DNA of 64,000 nucleotides. Source: Kordia periserrulae (lineage in GTDB: Bacteria > Bacteroidota > Bacteroidia > Flavobacteriales > Flavobacteriaceae). Where the stretch lies: the NCBI RefSeq assembly GCF_003054265.1, contig NZ_QBKT01000003.1, forward strand, positions 1-64,000. The letters are read 5' to 3'. The notes beneath the pieces are model-generated. The model was not told where the DNA came from, did not search any database, and worked only from the letters and a program-made list of their open reading frames with translations. Made by a program: the position numbers and the translations under genes. Below, piece after piece: positions 26,146-34,168 of the stretch. The number at the start of each line of letters is the position of its first letter. Position 1 is the first letter of the stretch.

Positions 26146-26153
26146 CAAAGATA
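26146..26153 (-). promoter_or_regulatory. -7 box (TATCTTTG) for dapD
   Basis: Perfect TAnnTTTG match 21 nt before the ATG at 26124. Confidence 0.55.
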
Positions 26154-26392
26154 AAACCTTCAAGGAAATTCTCAGCAAATTTTTAAGTATCTAACACTTT
26201 CTATCTTTTTTATGTTAAAAAAAATATTTCTTAAGAATGGTTTTTGATAGCAATTTTTCCTGCATTTTTTCAATAAAAAAGTCAGTTGTCTCAGTAATTA
26301 CTTGATTGCACATATAAAACTTTTTGTATATGTGAACCCCAAGAGAAATAATACCAATTTTATTAGTATTAGACCTAACTTTTTTTTATAAA

Positions 26393-27112
26393 TTATGCAG
26401 GTTGTGAAGTGTTAATTAGTATCCATTCACCCTTCACTTTTATATACGTTTCTCCGCAAAAATACTCACATTCGTCAGCTAGAGTTCTGTTTTCGCAGCA
26501 AAATTCACATACGATAGCATCAGGCAATCCATCATTATCAAAATCTAATGCGCCTTTGATAATTTCATTGGTGATGTTTGTTGGCAAATCGCTAGTTTTG
26601 AAATGATGGTTTTCCAAAAGTGTACAATTTTTAACGGCAGGATGTACGACTAACAAGTCTATTGGATATTCATCGCTTCGTTCTTTTGGTCCCTGAAAAG
26701 TGGAATATGCTTTATTTTGGATGGCTTCCAAATCAACTTCATACCAAATATCATCTTCAAAATCATCTCTTTTGGTTGTTTTCATCACTTTCAGCCCAAG
26801 AATCGGAAGTTTTTTACTGAGTGGAATCACTTGTACAATATCGCCTAAAGGAACATCTTTTTTAAATCCGAAAACATTGACTGCTTGTATTTCTGACCAA
26901 ATTTTAATGCTATCAACTTCTTTGGTTCGCAATACCGTAGCTTCTCCGATGGTTGTGGAAGCATTCCAGGTAGTTGTTGTCGCGAAGTGAGTTTGCGTCG
27001 TATCGACCGTTTTTGTTATTTGTTTTGTTATGTCACGATTTGTAGCTTCTTTTTTTGTGTTTTCGCAAGAAACTAAAAAAAATATCATTAATAATGCTGT
27101 AAGCTGTTTCAT
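26393..27112 (-). CDS. Lipoprotein with a calcium-loop-like motif
   Basis: 239 residues. Lipoprotein signal MKQLTALLMIFFLVSC. The middle holds an SH3-like-looking strand set (EIQAVNVFGFKKDVPLGDIVQVIPL). Near the C-terminus DFDNDGLPDAIV resembles a Dx[DN]xDG calcium-binding loop and is followed by a Cys cluster (CEFCCENRTLADECEYFCGE). I do not recognise a family. A weak AT-only hairpin (26350-26372) follows the stop. Confidence 0.7.
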   Translation of the reverse strand: MKQLTALLMIFFLVSCENTKKEATNRDITKQITKTVDTTQTHFATTTTWNASTTIGEATVLRTKEVDSIKIWSEIQAVNVFGFKKDVPLGDIVQVIPLSKKLPILGLKVMKTTKRDDFEDDIWYEVDLEAIQNKAYSTFQGPKERSDEYPIDLLVVHPAVKNCTLLENHHFKTSDLPTNITNEIIKGALDFDNDGLPDAIVCEFCCENRTLADECEYFCGETYIKVKGEWILINTSQPA

Positions 27113-27328
27113 GTCAAGTGTTTAATGAAGTTGTAATGTAAGAAATAATTTTTAGAGTACTTTTTAATTTTTTATTCAATTTTCTTCATCTCAATTAAAA
27201 ATGAGAACATTAGCTCAGTTTTCCGAAATACGATTTGTCTAACACTCTAACAAGTCTAAAAAAATCGAATATTCCCTTACTTACAGTAATTATTCGTCTA
27301 ATTTTTTACGCATTACAATATTAAGCCT

Positions 27329-27336
27329 TATTTTTG
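27329..27336 (+). promoter_or_regulatory. -7 box (TATTTTTG) for ruvX-def
   Basis: Perfect TAnnTTTG match just upstream of the ATG at 27349; it overlaps an in-frame TTG at 27334 and so supports the ATG start with a very short leader. Confidence 0.5.
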
Positions 27337-27348
27337 CCAAAAATTTCT

Positions 27349-27756
27349 ATGGCGCGTATTGTTGCGATTGATTATGGGAAGAAACGAACAGGCATAGCCG
27401 TTACTGATGAGTTGCAATTGATTGCTTCTGGGTTAACGACGGTTCGCACGCACGATTTGATTCCTTTTTTGAAAGACTATGTTGCCAAAGAAAATGTGGA
27501 ATTGTTTTTAGTAGGTGAACCCAAACAAATGAACAATGAAGCTTCCGAAAGTGAAGTGTTGATTCAAGAGTTTATTCGCTTGTTAACCAAAGCCATTCCT
27601 ACAATTCCAATAAAACGAGTTGACGAGCGTTTTACTTCAAAAATGGCGTTTCAAACCATGATTGATAGCGGATTGAAAAAGAAACAACGTCAAAATAAAG
27701 GTTTAATAGATGAGATAAGTGCAACAATTATTTTGCAATCGTATCTATACAAATAG
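27349..27756 (+). CDS. ruvX: Holliday junction resolvase-like RuvX/YqgF
   Basis: 135 residues. RNase H-like fold: MARIVAIDYGKKRTGIAVTD with the first catalytic Asp (D8), VGEPKQMN, and the C-terminal DERFTSKMAF and IDEISATIIL with the further acidic residues. In E. coli YqgF acts in 16S rRNA 5'-end maturation; Holliday junction cleavage was also proposed. The gene for peptide deformylase follows after 8 nt, so both form an operon. Confidence 0.92.
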   Translation: MARIVAIDYGKKRTGIAVTDELQLIASGLTTVRTHDLIPFLKDYVAKENVELFLVGEPKQMNNEASESEVLIQEFIRLLTKAIPTIPIKRVDERFTSKMAFQTMIDSGLKKKQRQNKGLIDEISATIILQSYLYK

Positions 27757-27764
27757 TACACAAT

Positions 27765-28355
27765 ATGATATTACCAATTGTCGCGTATGGCGATCCAGTT
27801 TTACGAAAAGTAGCAGAAGAAATTACCCCAGAGTATCCAAATTTGGATACGTTGATTGAAAATATGTTTGAAACGATGTACAATGCGTATGGTGTTGGAT
27901 TGGCAGCGCCGCAGATTGGACTTCCCATTCGGTTATTTTTGGTAGATGCTACTGGATTTGCTGAAGATGAAGAACTTGACGAAGAACAACGAAAGCAACT
28001 TGAAGACATGAAAAAAGTGTTTATCAACGCGAAAATTGTAGAACGCGATGGTGAACCTTGGGTTTTTAATGAAGGTTGTTTGAGTATTCCAGATGTACGC
28101 GAAGATGTATTCCGACCAGAAAGTATCAAGATTGAATATTACGATGAAAACTTCCAGAAGCACGTAGAGGAGTTTGATGGCTTGGCAGCACGTGTCATTC
28201 AGCACGAATACGATCATATTGAAGGAATTTTATTTACTGATAAACTATCTGCCCTAAAAAGACGTTTGTTAAAAGGAAGATTGACCAATATTTCGCGCGG
28301 ACGCATCAAAGTAGATTATAAAATGCGCTTTCCAGATGCCAAGAAAATTCGTTAA
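27765..28355 (+). CDS. def: Peptide deformylase
   Basis: 196 residues. Removes the formyl group from the initiator Met of new proteins. All three motifs are intact: GVGLAAPQ (43-50), EGCLS (103-107, metal ligand C105) and HEYDH (147-151). It carries an insertion rich in Asp/Glu between motifs 1 and 2 (EDEELDEEQRKQLEDM), seen in Bacteroidota deformylases. Cotranscribed with ruvX. Confidence 0.96.
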   Translation: MILPIVAYGDPVLRKVAEEITPEYPNLDTLIENMFETMYNAYGVGLAAPQIGLPIRLFLVDATGFAEDEELDEEQRKQLEDMKKVFINAKIVERDGEPWVFNEGCLSIPDVREDVFRPESIKIEYYDENFQKHVEEFDGLAARVIQHEYDHIEGILFTDKLSALKRRLLKGRLTNISRGRIKVDYKMRFPDAKKIR

Positions 28356-28474
28356 ATCTTAAGAAAAATCGTATTATTATTCGCGCTACAGCGAGATAAG
28401 AAAGATGCTTTTTTATCACAATTTAGTTTCACTAAAAATAACGTTAAAAAAAGTGATGGAATACGGACAATATG

Positions 28475-28482
28475 TATATTTG
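28475..28482 (+). promoter_or_regulatory. -7 box (TATATTTG) for the DUF5606 gene
   Basis: Perfect TAnnTTTG match 26 nt before the ATG at 28509. Confidence 0.5.
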
Positions 28483-28508
28483 CCATCCTTACGTAGAAAA
28501 TATATACT

Positions 28509-28928
28509 ATGAGTTTAGAAAAAATATTAGCTATTTCTGGAAAACCAGGATTGTATGAGTTAAAAACACAAACCCGCAATGGTTTTGTGGCAGAATCATT
28601 GTCAGATGGGAAGAAAATCTCGGTGAGTCTGCGTCACAATGTAAGTTTATTGTCTGAAATCGCCATTTATACCTATACTGAGGAAGTTCCTTTAGGCGAA
28701 GTTTTAGAAAAGGTAAAGCAAAAAGAAAACGGCGCAGTGACGTCTGTCAACCATAAAGAATCAAAAGACGTATTGACCAATTACTTCTCGGAAGTATTGC
28801 CAGATTACGACGAAGCACGTGTATATCCTAGCGATATTAAAAAAGTAATTCAATGGTATAATTTGTTGCATTCAAAAGGAATTACAGATTTTACCGCAAA
28901 GGAAGAAGCTTCTTCAGAAGAAGAATAA
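28509..28928 (+). CDS. DUF5606 family protein
   Basis: 139 residues. The N-terminus MSLEKILAISGKPGLYELK, followed by RNGFVAESLSDGKKISV and ISEIAIYTYTEEVPLGEVL, matches DUF5606, a small soluble Bacteroidota family usually found near def/mazG genes. The C-terminal DYDEARVYPSDIKKVIQWYNLL is the second conserved block. Function unknown. It ends at a perfect bidirectional terminator. Confidence 0.85.
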   Translation: MSLEKILAISGKPGLYELKTQTRNGFVAESLSDGKKISVSLRHNVSLLSEIAIYTYTEEVPLGEVLEKVKQKENGAVTSVNHKESKDVLTNYFSEVLPDYDEARVYPSDIKKVIQWYNLLHSKGITDFTAKEEASSEEE

Positions 28929-28956
28929 CACACACATTTCAAAGTTTAGTCAAACA

Positions 28957-28985
28957 AAAAATCCAGCAATATGCTGGATTTTTTA
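28957..28985. terminator. Bidirectional terminator between convergent genes
   Basis: Perfect stem AAAAATCCAGCA/TGCTGGATTTTT with a three-base loop, A run and T run on both sides. Serves the forward DUF5606 gene and the reverse gene ending at 29004. Confidence 0.9.
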
Positions 28986-29003
28986 TGTTTTGCGATACGT
29001 ATC

Positions 29004-29510
29004 TTACTGTTTCTTTACTACAGAATTTGCAGCTGCAGCAATCGCGTCTGTGTATTTTTTGTCAGCACCAACTTCCGACATTCCCATAAACATAATACAG
29101 CTATCAGCATCACGCTTTAGGCAATATATCGTACTATTTACTTTGGTACCTTGCGCTTCCGCAGTTCCTTCCATGTAAATTACGTTTACGCCGTTCATCA
29201 TTTTTTCTCCTTTGTTTGTAACCTTGAAATCTGGCGGCATATTTCCTTCAAGTTTTGCTTTAGCGTTATCGTACGTTTCAGGAACAATCATCGCCATAAT
29301 TACAGCTTTTGGTTCTTCTGATACATACGTATTTTGTGTCACTTGCATGAAAAGTTCTTTGTTTACTTCCATGTCAATCTTAATAGCCATCAGTTCCATG
29401 GCTCTTGCCTGCTTTTCAGCTTCTGTTTCTTGTGAAGCTTTTACTTCTTGGGCTTGCACATTCAATGCAGCTACAAAAAGCATACACAGTGCGATTAGTG
29501 TTTTTTTCAT
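29004..29510 (-). CDS. Secreted protein of unknown function
   Basis: 168 residues with a clear signal peptide (MKKTLIALCMLFVAALNVQAQE). The mature part is a single small alpha/beta domain with strands around AVIMAMIVPETYDNAKAKLE and DSCIMFMGMSEVGADKKYTDAIAAAANSVVKK. No family recognised. Conserved-looking, monocistronic, with promoter box at 29533-29540. Confidence 0.7.
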   Translation of the reverse strand: MKKTLIALCMLFVAALNVQAQEVKASQETEAEKQARAMELMAIKIDMEVNKELFMQVTQNTYVSEEPKAVIMAMIVPETYDNAKAKLEGNMPPDFKVTNKGEKMMNGVNVIYMEGTAEAQGTKVNSTIYCLKRDADSCIMFMGMSEVGADKKYTDAIAAAANSVVKKQ

Positions 29511-29532
29511 TATTGTTATAAGTTTAATAGTT

Positions 29533-29540
29533 CAAATGTA
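29533..29540 (-). promoter_or_regulatory. -7 box (TACATTTG)
   Basis: Perfect TAnnTTTG match 22 nt before the ATG at 29510. Confidence 0.5.
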
Positions 29541-29604
29541 CGGAATAGTTTTGAGCAACAATGCAAATCCGTACGTTAATTGTTGAGGTATAGGCATAAA
29601 GCGT

Positions 29605-29660
29605 GCCACATTTCGACAGGCTCAATGTGCCACGAGTTTTACAGGCTCAATGTGCCGAGT
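29605..29660. repeat. Direct repeats of an ACAGGCTCAATGTGCC element
   Basis: Two copies of CAGGCTCAATGTGCC, near 29619 and 29642, lie in a gap of 230 nt without a gene. They resemble the complement of the TGAGCTTG(T/C)CGAAATG elements near 10246 and 31931. Confidence 0.6.
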
Positions 29661-29742
29661 TTTTATTACCATAAATAATAGAGCTAAAAGGCTAACGCAT
29701 CTAAGCAAGTCTAAAAAGATTCCCGCTTTTGCGGAAATACGT

Positions 29743-30186
29743 CTAACTGTCTAACAATCGTCGATGGTAATTAATTTGCCCTACATGATAACTCAAATGC
29801 CACAGCAAATGCAGTAACATCAATTCGTATGTTGGTTTTTCTCCATCTTTTTCAATTGGATAATCATCTTGTAATTTTTCTTCAGGGAAGTTAGAAAGAG
29901 CAGTAATGACAACTTCTTTAACGCTTGAAACTTCTTGCAATAAAGTCGCTTTCGGTGTGTTTTTCGTGCTAAATTCCAAATCGCGTTGGCGAATGTAGCC
30001 TGTATTTCCAATAATGTTTCCGATGAAGTGGTTCAAATTGCCAATCAAATGCAAACACAAGTTCCCACTGCAATTGGAAATGTTTTTTTCAACTTTCCAA
30101 AGTGCCGTTTCGTCTTTGTATTGTTCAATTTCATAATGCAAACGGTCAATTTCTCTATCGAATAATTTTATGAGGGAAGCTTTCAT
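29743..30186 (-). CDS. DinB/DUF1572-like four-helix protein
   Basis: 147 residues from the ATG at 30186; an upstream TTG at 30237 is less likely. Helical throughout. Metal-site histidines expected of the DinB-like fold are in LHLIGNLNHFIGNIIG and in the C-terminal LLHLLWHLSYHVGQINYHRRLL. The family groups many thiol-dependent metal enzymes and proteins of unknown function in bacilli and Bacteroidota. Substrate unknown. Confidence 0.75.
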   Translation of the reverse strand: MKASLIKLFDREIDRLHYEIEQYKDETALWKVEKNISNCSGNLCLHLIGNLNHFIGNIIGNTGYIRQRDLEFSTKNTPKATLLQEVSSVKEVVITALSNFPEEKLQDDYPIEKDGEKPTYELMLLHLLWHLSYHVGQINYHRRLLDS

Positions 30187-30296
30187 ACAAAGTCTTTTTG
30201 ATGAATTAAAAGTACAATTATTGTCTGCCTTCTCCAATGAAACGTAGTGTTAAATGATTTTAAAACACCTTTTACTTAAAAATGAAAATTCCATTG

Positions 30297-30304
30297 TACA
30301 TTTG
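30297..30304 (+). promoter_or_regulatory. -7 box (TACATTTG)
   Basis: Perfect TAnnTTTG match 25 nt before the ATG at 30330. Confidence 0.5.
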
Positions 30305-30329
30305 TTATATGGTATTTTAAATAGCAAGA

Positions 30330-30650
30330 ATGGAAGATGGCATAGAATACACGATTGAAGATGAAACCCAAGAAGATTACGATTATGCATCAATCATAAA
30401 GCTGTCTAGGCAATTTAGACTAAGAAAACTAGTAGGCTGGGCGATACGAACAGCGATAGTGATTATTTTGTGTATTTCTTTTTGGGAATATGCTTGGGTA
30501 AAATGGGCGCTCGTCTTTTATATTCCATTAAACCTATTTGGTCTATATGCTATCTTAAAAGTCACCAATACAGTCGATACTAAAATAGAGGAAGTGATGC
30601 TGAAGCTTGAAGAATTTGAAGCCTTGTTAGCAGAAGAAGAGGAAGAATAG
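30330..30650 (+). CDS. Small two-helix membrane protein
   Basis: 106 residues. An acidic N-terminus (DEtQEDYDYAS) is followed by a basic stretch and two membrane helices (about 38-77), and a C-terminal amphipathic acidic helix ending EEEEE. Unrecognised but clean start, promoter and conserved-looking context directly upstream of mazG (67-nt gap), so it could be cotranscribed. Confidence 0.65.
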   Translation: MEDGIEYTIEDETQEDYDYASIIKLSRQFRLRKLVGWAIRTAIVIILCISFWEYAWVKWALVFYIPLNLFGLYAILKVTNTVDTKIEEVMLKLEEFEALLAEEEEE

Positions 30651-30717
30651 CTTTAGATTATTTTAGAAAGAACTCACATTAAATATGTAATTTTACCATT
30701 CTTATAGATTACAACAT

Positions 30718-31491
30718 ATGAATTCCAGAAAAGCACAAGTAGCTGCCTTTGACCGTTTATTAACCATTATGGATGAATTGCGCGAGCAGTGTCCGTGGGA
30801 CAAAAAACAAACCATGCAAACGCTTCGTCATTTAACGATTGAAGAAACCTACGAATTAGGCGATGCGATTCTTGAAAATGATTTAGAAGAAGTCAAAAAA
30901 GAATTGGGCGATTTACTCTTGCATATTGTGTTTTACGCAAAAATAGGAAGTGAAACCAACGATTTTGACATTGCTGACGTAGCTAATGAAATCTGTGAAA
31001 AACTCATCAGTCGTCACCCGCATATTTACAGTGATGTTGAGGTACACGATGAAGAAGATGTAAAGCGAAACTGGGAGAATTTAAAACTAAAAGAAGGCAA
31101 AAAATCAGTATTAGAAGGTGTTCCAAAAAGTTTGCCTGCGTTGGTAAAAGCGAATCGTATTCAAGATAAAGTAGCTGGCGTCGGATTCGATTGGGAAGAA
31201 CCCACACAAGTTTGGGAAAAGTTGCAAGAAGAATTGTCCGAATTCCAAGAAGAAGTGGCAAAAGGCAATCAGCAAGCGATGGAAGCAGAGTTTGGCGATG
31301 TCTTATTTTCCATGATTAATTACGCACGATTTTTAAAAATTGATCCCGAAAACGCGTTGGAGCGTACCAACAAAAAATTCATCAAACGTTTTCAATACTT
31401 AGAACAAAAAGCGGCGGGACTCAATAAAAAACTAGCCGACATGACTTTGGCAGAAATGGACGTTTTTTGGGAAGAAGCGAAGAAGCTTTGA
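30718..31491 (+). CDS. mazG: Nucleoside triphosphate pyrophosphohydrolase MazG
   Basis: 257 residues, the length of two-domain MazG (E. coli 263). The N-terminal domain has CPWDKKQTMQTLRHLTIEE and ELGDLLLHIVFYA (E-x-x-E...D metal site), the C-terminal domain ELSEFQEEVAKG and EAEFGDVLFSMINYAR. It hydrolyses NTPs to NMP and PPi, cleaning damaged nucleotides and lowering ppGpp stress signals in E. coli. Confidence 0.95.
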   Translation: MNSRKAQVAAFDRLLTIMDELREQCPWDKKQTMQTLRHLTIEETYELGDAILENDLEEVKKELGDLLLHIVFYAKIGSETNDFDIADVANEICEKLISRHPHIYSDVEVHDEEDVKRNWENLKLKEGKKSVLEGVPKSLPALVKANRIQDKVAGVGFDWEEPTQVWEKLQEELSEFQEEVAKGNQQAMEAEFGDVLFSMINYARFLKIDPENALERTNKKFIKRFQYLEQKAAGLNKKLADMTLAEMDVFWEEAKKL

Positions 31492-31562
31492 TTTTTTAGG
31501 TGTTGGGTTTTGGGTGTTAGGTTTTAGTTCTGTTTCAAACAAAAAATCAAAAATCTATAACC

Positions 31563-31820
31563 GTACATCAAATAGATTCCTGCCTGCGCAGGAAAGACAA
31601 AATGTAATTCAAACGTCATGCTGAACTTGATTCAGCATCCCGCAACAAGCATAAAAATCGTAAATCAAAAATTTACAATCGTACATCAAATAGATTTCTG
31701 CCTGCGCAGGAAAGACAAAATGTAATTCAAACGTCATGCTGAACTTGATTCAGCATCTCGCAACAAGCATAAAAATTGTAAATCAAAAATCTACAATCGT
31801 ACATCAAATAGATTTCTGCC
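31563..31820. repeat. 118-bp tandem duplication with inner palindromes
   Basis: GTACATCAAATAGATT starts at 31563, 31681 and 31799 (period 118 bp; third copy broken after about 20 bp). Each full unit holds the palindrome CCTGCGCAGG and the hairpin ATGCTGAA-CTTGA-TTCAGCAT, the latter a dispersed element also seen (with changed flanking bases) at 46611-46643. The two full units differ at only a few positions. Confidence 0.85.
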
Positions 31821-31879
31821 TTACTTCAACAAACTCAGTCCAAGCGGCAGGATAGACAAAAAGAACATACATAAAAAAA

Positions 31880-31899
31880 CCGTTTCCAAAAAGAAACGG
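31880..31899 (-). terminator. Terminator after the DUF349 gene
   Basis: Stem CCGTTTC/GAAACGG with a six-base loop; on the reverse strand a run of seven T follows. Confidence 0.85.
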
Positions 31900-31983
31900 C
31901 TTCTTGTTATATATTTTGTTTTCTGAGCATTGAGCTTGTCGAAATGCGAAATACGAATATCTCAATTCTCAATACTTAAAAAA

Positions 31984-34050
31984 TCAAAGCTCACGCAACT
32001 GCTGCAATTTTGCTTTCCATGTCGCTAAATTTTGCTTGTGCTTTTCAATGTCTTGATGTACTTTTTTCAACATTGGGTTGTCGGCAGAAGCATCAGAGAA
32101 GAATTGCATATTATTCTCCAATTGACGAATTTCTCCTTTGATTTCATCAATCTTTCGGCGGATAAAAATACGCTCCGAATTGATTTTCGCATCGTCCAAA
32201 TTCTCCAAACGATTGCTATACTTAATCAATTCAGACTCTTGTTTGTCGATGTTTAATTTTTTAAACAATCCGTCCACCACTTTGTTGAACTTATTGTCAA
32301 TATTCTTTTTGTTGTACGGTACGCGTCCAATAGCTTTCCAATCGGCAATTTTTTCCTTTATCGTTTCCACATCTTCTTTTGCATTGCCTGACAGTTCAAA
32401 CGCTTCTATTTCTGCTAAAAACGCTTCTTTCTTTTTCAACGCTTCTACTTCTTCCGCGTTCGCAGCATTTTTCTGCGCATGCAAACGGTCAAAATAGTGA
32501 TTACAAGCATTTTTAAACTGCTTCCAAATTTTATCAGAAATCTTTTTCGGTACATGTCCAATCTTCTTCCAATCGGATTGCACTTTCTTCATTTTTGGCG
32601 TCACATTTGCCCAATCGTCACTATCTTTCAAGGATTCTGCCAATTCGATAAGCTCCATCTTTTTGGCTAAATTTTCTTGTTGTTCTTTCTTTAACGATTT
32701 GTAAAAAGCATTTTTATTTGCGTTGAATTCACGAACAACTTGCTTAAACTTTGCCCAGGTTTCTTCGTTGACTTTTAACGGAACTTTTCCAGCATTAAAG
32801 AACGCTTCACGCAGTTTTTCAACCTCTTTTATCTTGTTTTGCCACTGATTGTGAACTTTGTAATTTCCAGCAGCAATTTCTTTAATTTTCGCAATAATTT
32901 CTTTTTTTACGACTAAATTTTGCTCGTAAACCTGATCAATATTTTTAAAATATTCCTGACGTTTATCGTGAATAACCTTCGTAGCTTCGCTAAAACGATT
33001 CCAAATTTCTTCGCGTAATTCTTTCGCTACCGGTCCTACTTCTTCTTTCCAAAGTCGGTGTAAATTTTGCAATTCGCGAAACGCATGAATGACATTTTCT
33101 TCATTTGCCAATTCTTCTGCACGCGCAATGATTTTCAATTTTTCTTCGTAATTACGCTTAAAATCTAAATCGCGTAAATCTCTATTTAAGTGTAAAAAGT
33201 CGTAAAAACGCTCAATATGATGATGGTAAGTACGCCAAATATTATTGTATTGCGCTTTTGGAATAGAACCCGCATTGCGCCATTCTTCCTGAATTTGCTT
33301 AAAATGTTTGTACGTAGTGTTGATGTTTTCTTCCACATTCAACAAACCTTTCAATTCTTCAATAAGCGCTAAACGTTTTTCAAGATTCGCGTTTAAATCT
33401 TTCTCTAAATTTTTATAATAATCGTTGCGTTTGCTGCGATATTCGTTGTAAGCAACGTTAAATCGCCCTTTGATAGGCAGTGAAAAATGAAAATCGATAA
33501 TGTTTCCACCTTCGTCTATAAATTCTTCTTTGCGTTGTTCTACAACTTCATTGTATTTTTGACTGAACTCCGATTTGATGCCTTCTACATGTTCCTTAAT
33601 GGCTTGAACTTTTTCGTTTTTGACCAATTTTTCAAGCTCATCCACCAATTTTTCCATAGACATGGAATGATAGTCTAGCATCGGAATTTCGTGACGTACC
33701 GTAGCACTTTCGTCTTCGGCATCTTCGGCAGCATTGTCTTGCACTTCATTTACGGCATCTTTATGCTCATCCTTTGTTGGCTCACTGTCAGTTTCAGTTT
33801 CAGTCTCAGTTTCAGTCTCAGTTGCTTCGCTTTCAGTCGCAGTTTCAGAACTTTCAGTTTCGAGTTCGTTTTCAACTTCAGCTTCGCTTTCAGTCTCAGT
33901 TGCTTTGCTTTCAGTTGCAGTTTCAGAACTTTCAGTTTCGAGTTCATTTTCAACTTCAGCTTCGCTTTCAGCACTTGATTCAGCCGCTTTTTCTTCTAAA
34001 TTTCCTTCTGCATTTTCGTGCAGATTCTCGTCTTTTTCTTCTAACATCAT
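31984..34050 (-). CDS. DUF349 domain protein with acidic repeat N-terminus
   Basis: 688 residues. The first ~120 are a Glu/Ser/Thr-rich disordered tail with two near-identical 26-residue repeats (SEAEVENELETESSETATES...). The rest is a long helical rod with five DUF349 repeats, each with a W/FxxxG-x-(V/I)P turn: WRNAGSIPKAQ, WKEEVGPVAKEL, FFNAGKVPLKV, WKKIGHVPKKI, WKAIGRVPYNK. No membrane segment or signal. DUF349 proteins are widespread in Bacteroidota and Actinobacteria; the function is not established. Start could also be the second Met (34047). Confidence 0.88.
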   Translation of the reverse strand: MMLEEKDENLHENAEGNLEEKAAESSAESEAEVENELETESSETATESKATETESEAEVENELETESSETATESEATETETETETETDSEPTKDEHKDAVNEVQDNAAEDAEDESATVRHEIPMLDYHSMSMEKLVDELEKLVKNEKVQAIKEHVEGIKSEFSQKYNEVVEQRKEEFIDEGGNIIDFHFSLPIKGRFNVAYNEYRSKRNDYYKNLEKDLNANLEKRLALIEELKGLLNVEENINTTYKHFKQIQEEWRNAGSIPKAQYNNIWRTYHHHIERFYDFLHLNRDLRDLDFKRNYEEKLKIIARAEELANEENVIHAFRELQNLHRLWKEEVGPVAKELREEIWNRFSEATKVIHDKRQEYFKNIDQVYEQNLVVKKEIIAKIKEIAAGNYKVHNQWQNKIKEVEKLREAFFNAGKVPLKVNEETWAKFKQVVREFNANKNAFYKSLKKEQQENLAKKMELIELAESLKDSDDWANVTPKMKKVQSDWKKIGHVPKKISDKIWKQFKNACNHYFDRLHAQKNAANAEEVEALKKKEAFLAEIEAFELSGNAKEDVETIKEKIADWKAIGRVPYNKKNIDNKFNKVVDGLFKKLNIDKQESELIKYSNRLENLDDAKINSERIFIRRKIDEIKGEIRQLENNMQFFSDASADNPMLKKVHQDIEKHKQNLATWKAKLQQLREL
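33785..33970 (-). repeat. Coding 78-bp tandem repeat in the DUF349 gene
   Basis: The stretch beginning AGTTTCAGAACTTTCAGTTT occurs at 33841 and again at 33919 (period 78 bp = 26 codons) with very few differences. It adjoins a shorter TCAGTCTCAGTTTCAG hexamer-like run (Thr-Glu dipeptides) at 33788-33820. Such a tract may vary in length between strains. Confidence 0.85.
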
Positions 34051-34168
34051 ATAAAATGTTTGGGTTCTTTTTCACGCTTTTACGTACCGAAGATACTAAC
34101 AACAAATAAAACCACAAAGTTTTACAGACGCGAAACTGCTATAATTGCAGTAAAAAGAATGATTTTAG

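Larger units (their letters stand above)
31492..31983. other. 492-nt intergenic region made mostly of repeats
   Basis: No gene seen. It starts with a GGTGTTGGGTTTTGGGTGTTAGG tract resembling the complement of 21615-21655. Two full and one partial 118-bp tandem units follow (31563-31820), then the terminator at 31880 and a TTGAGCTTGTCGAAATG element (31929-31945). Confidence 0.7.

Noticed and set aside
31563-31820. Tandem 118-bp repeat considered as a CRISPR array
   Set aside because: Units are directly contiguous with no variable spacers, and there are no cas genes.
33734-34109. Long forward-strand reading frames across the start of the DUF349 gene
   Set aside because: They are antisense shadows of the acidic repeat region, with low-complexity Ser/Phe/Val runs produced by the TCAGTT-type codons of the reverse gene.
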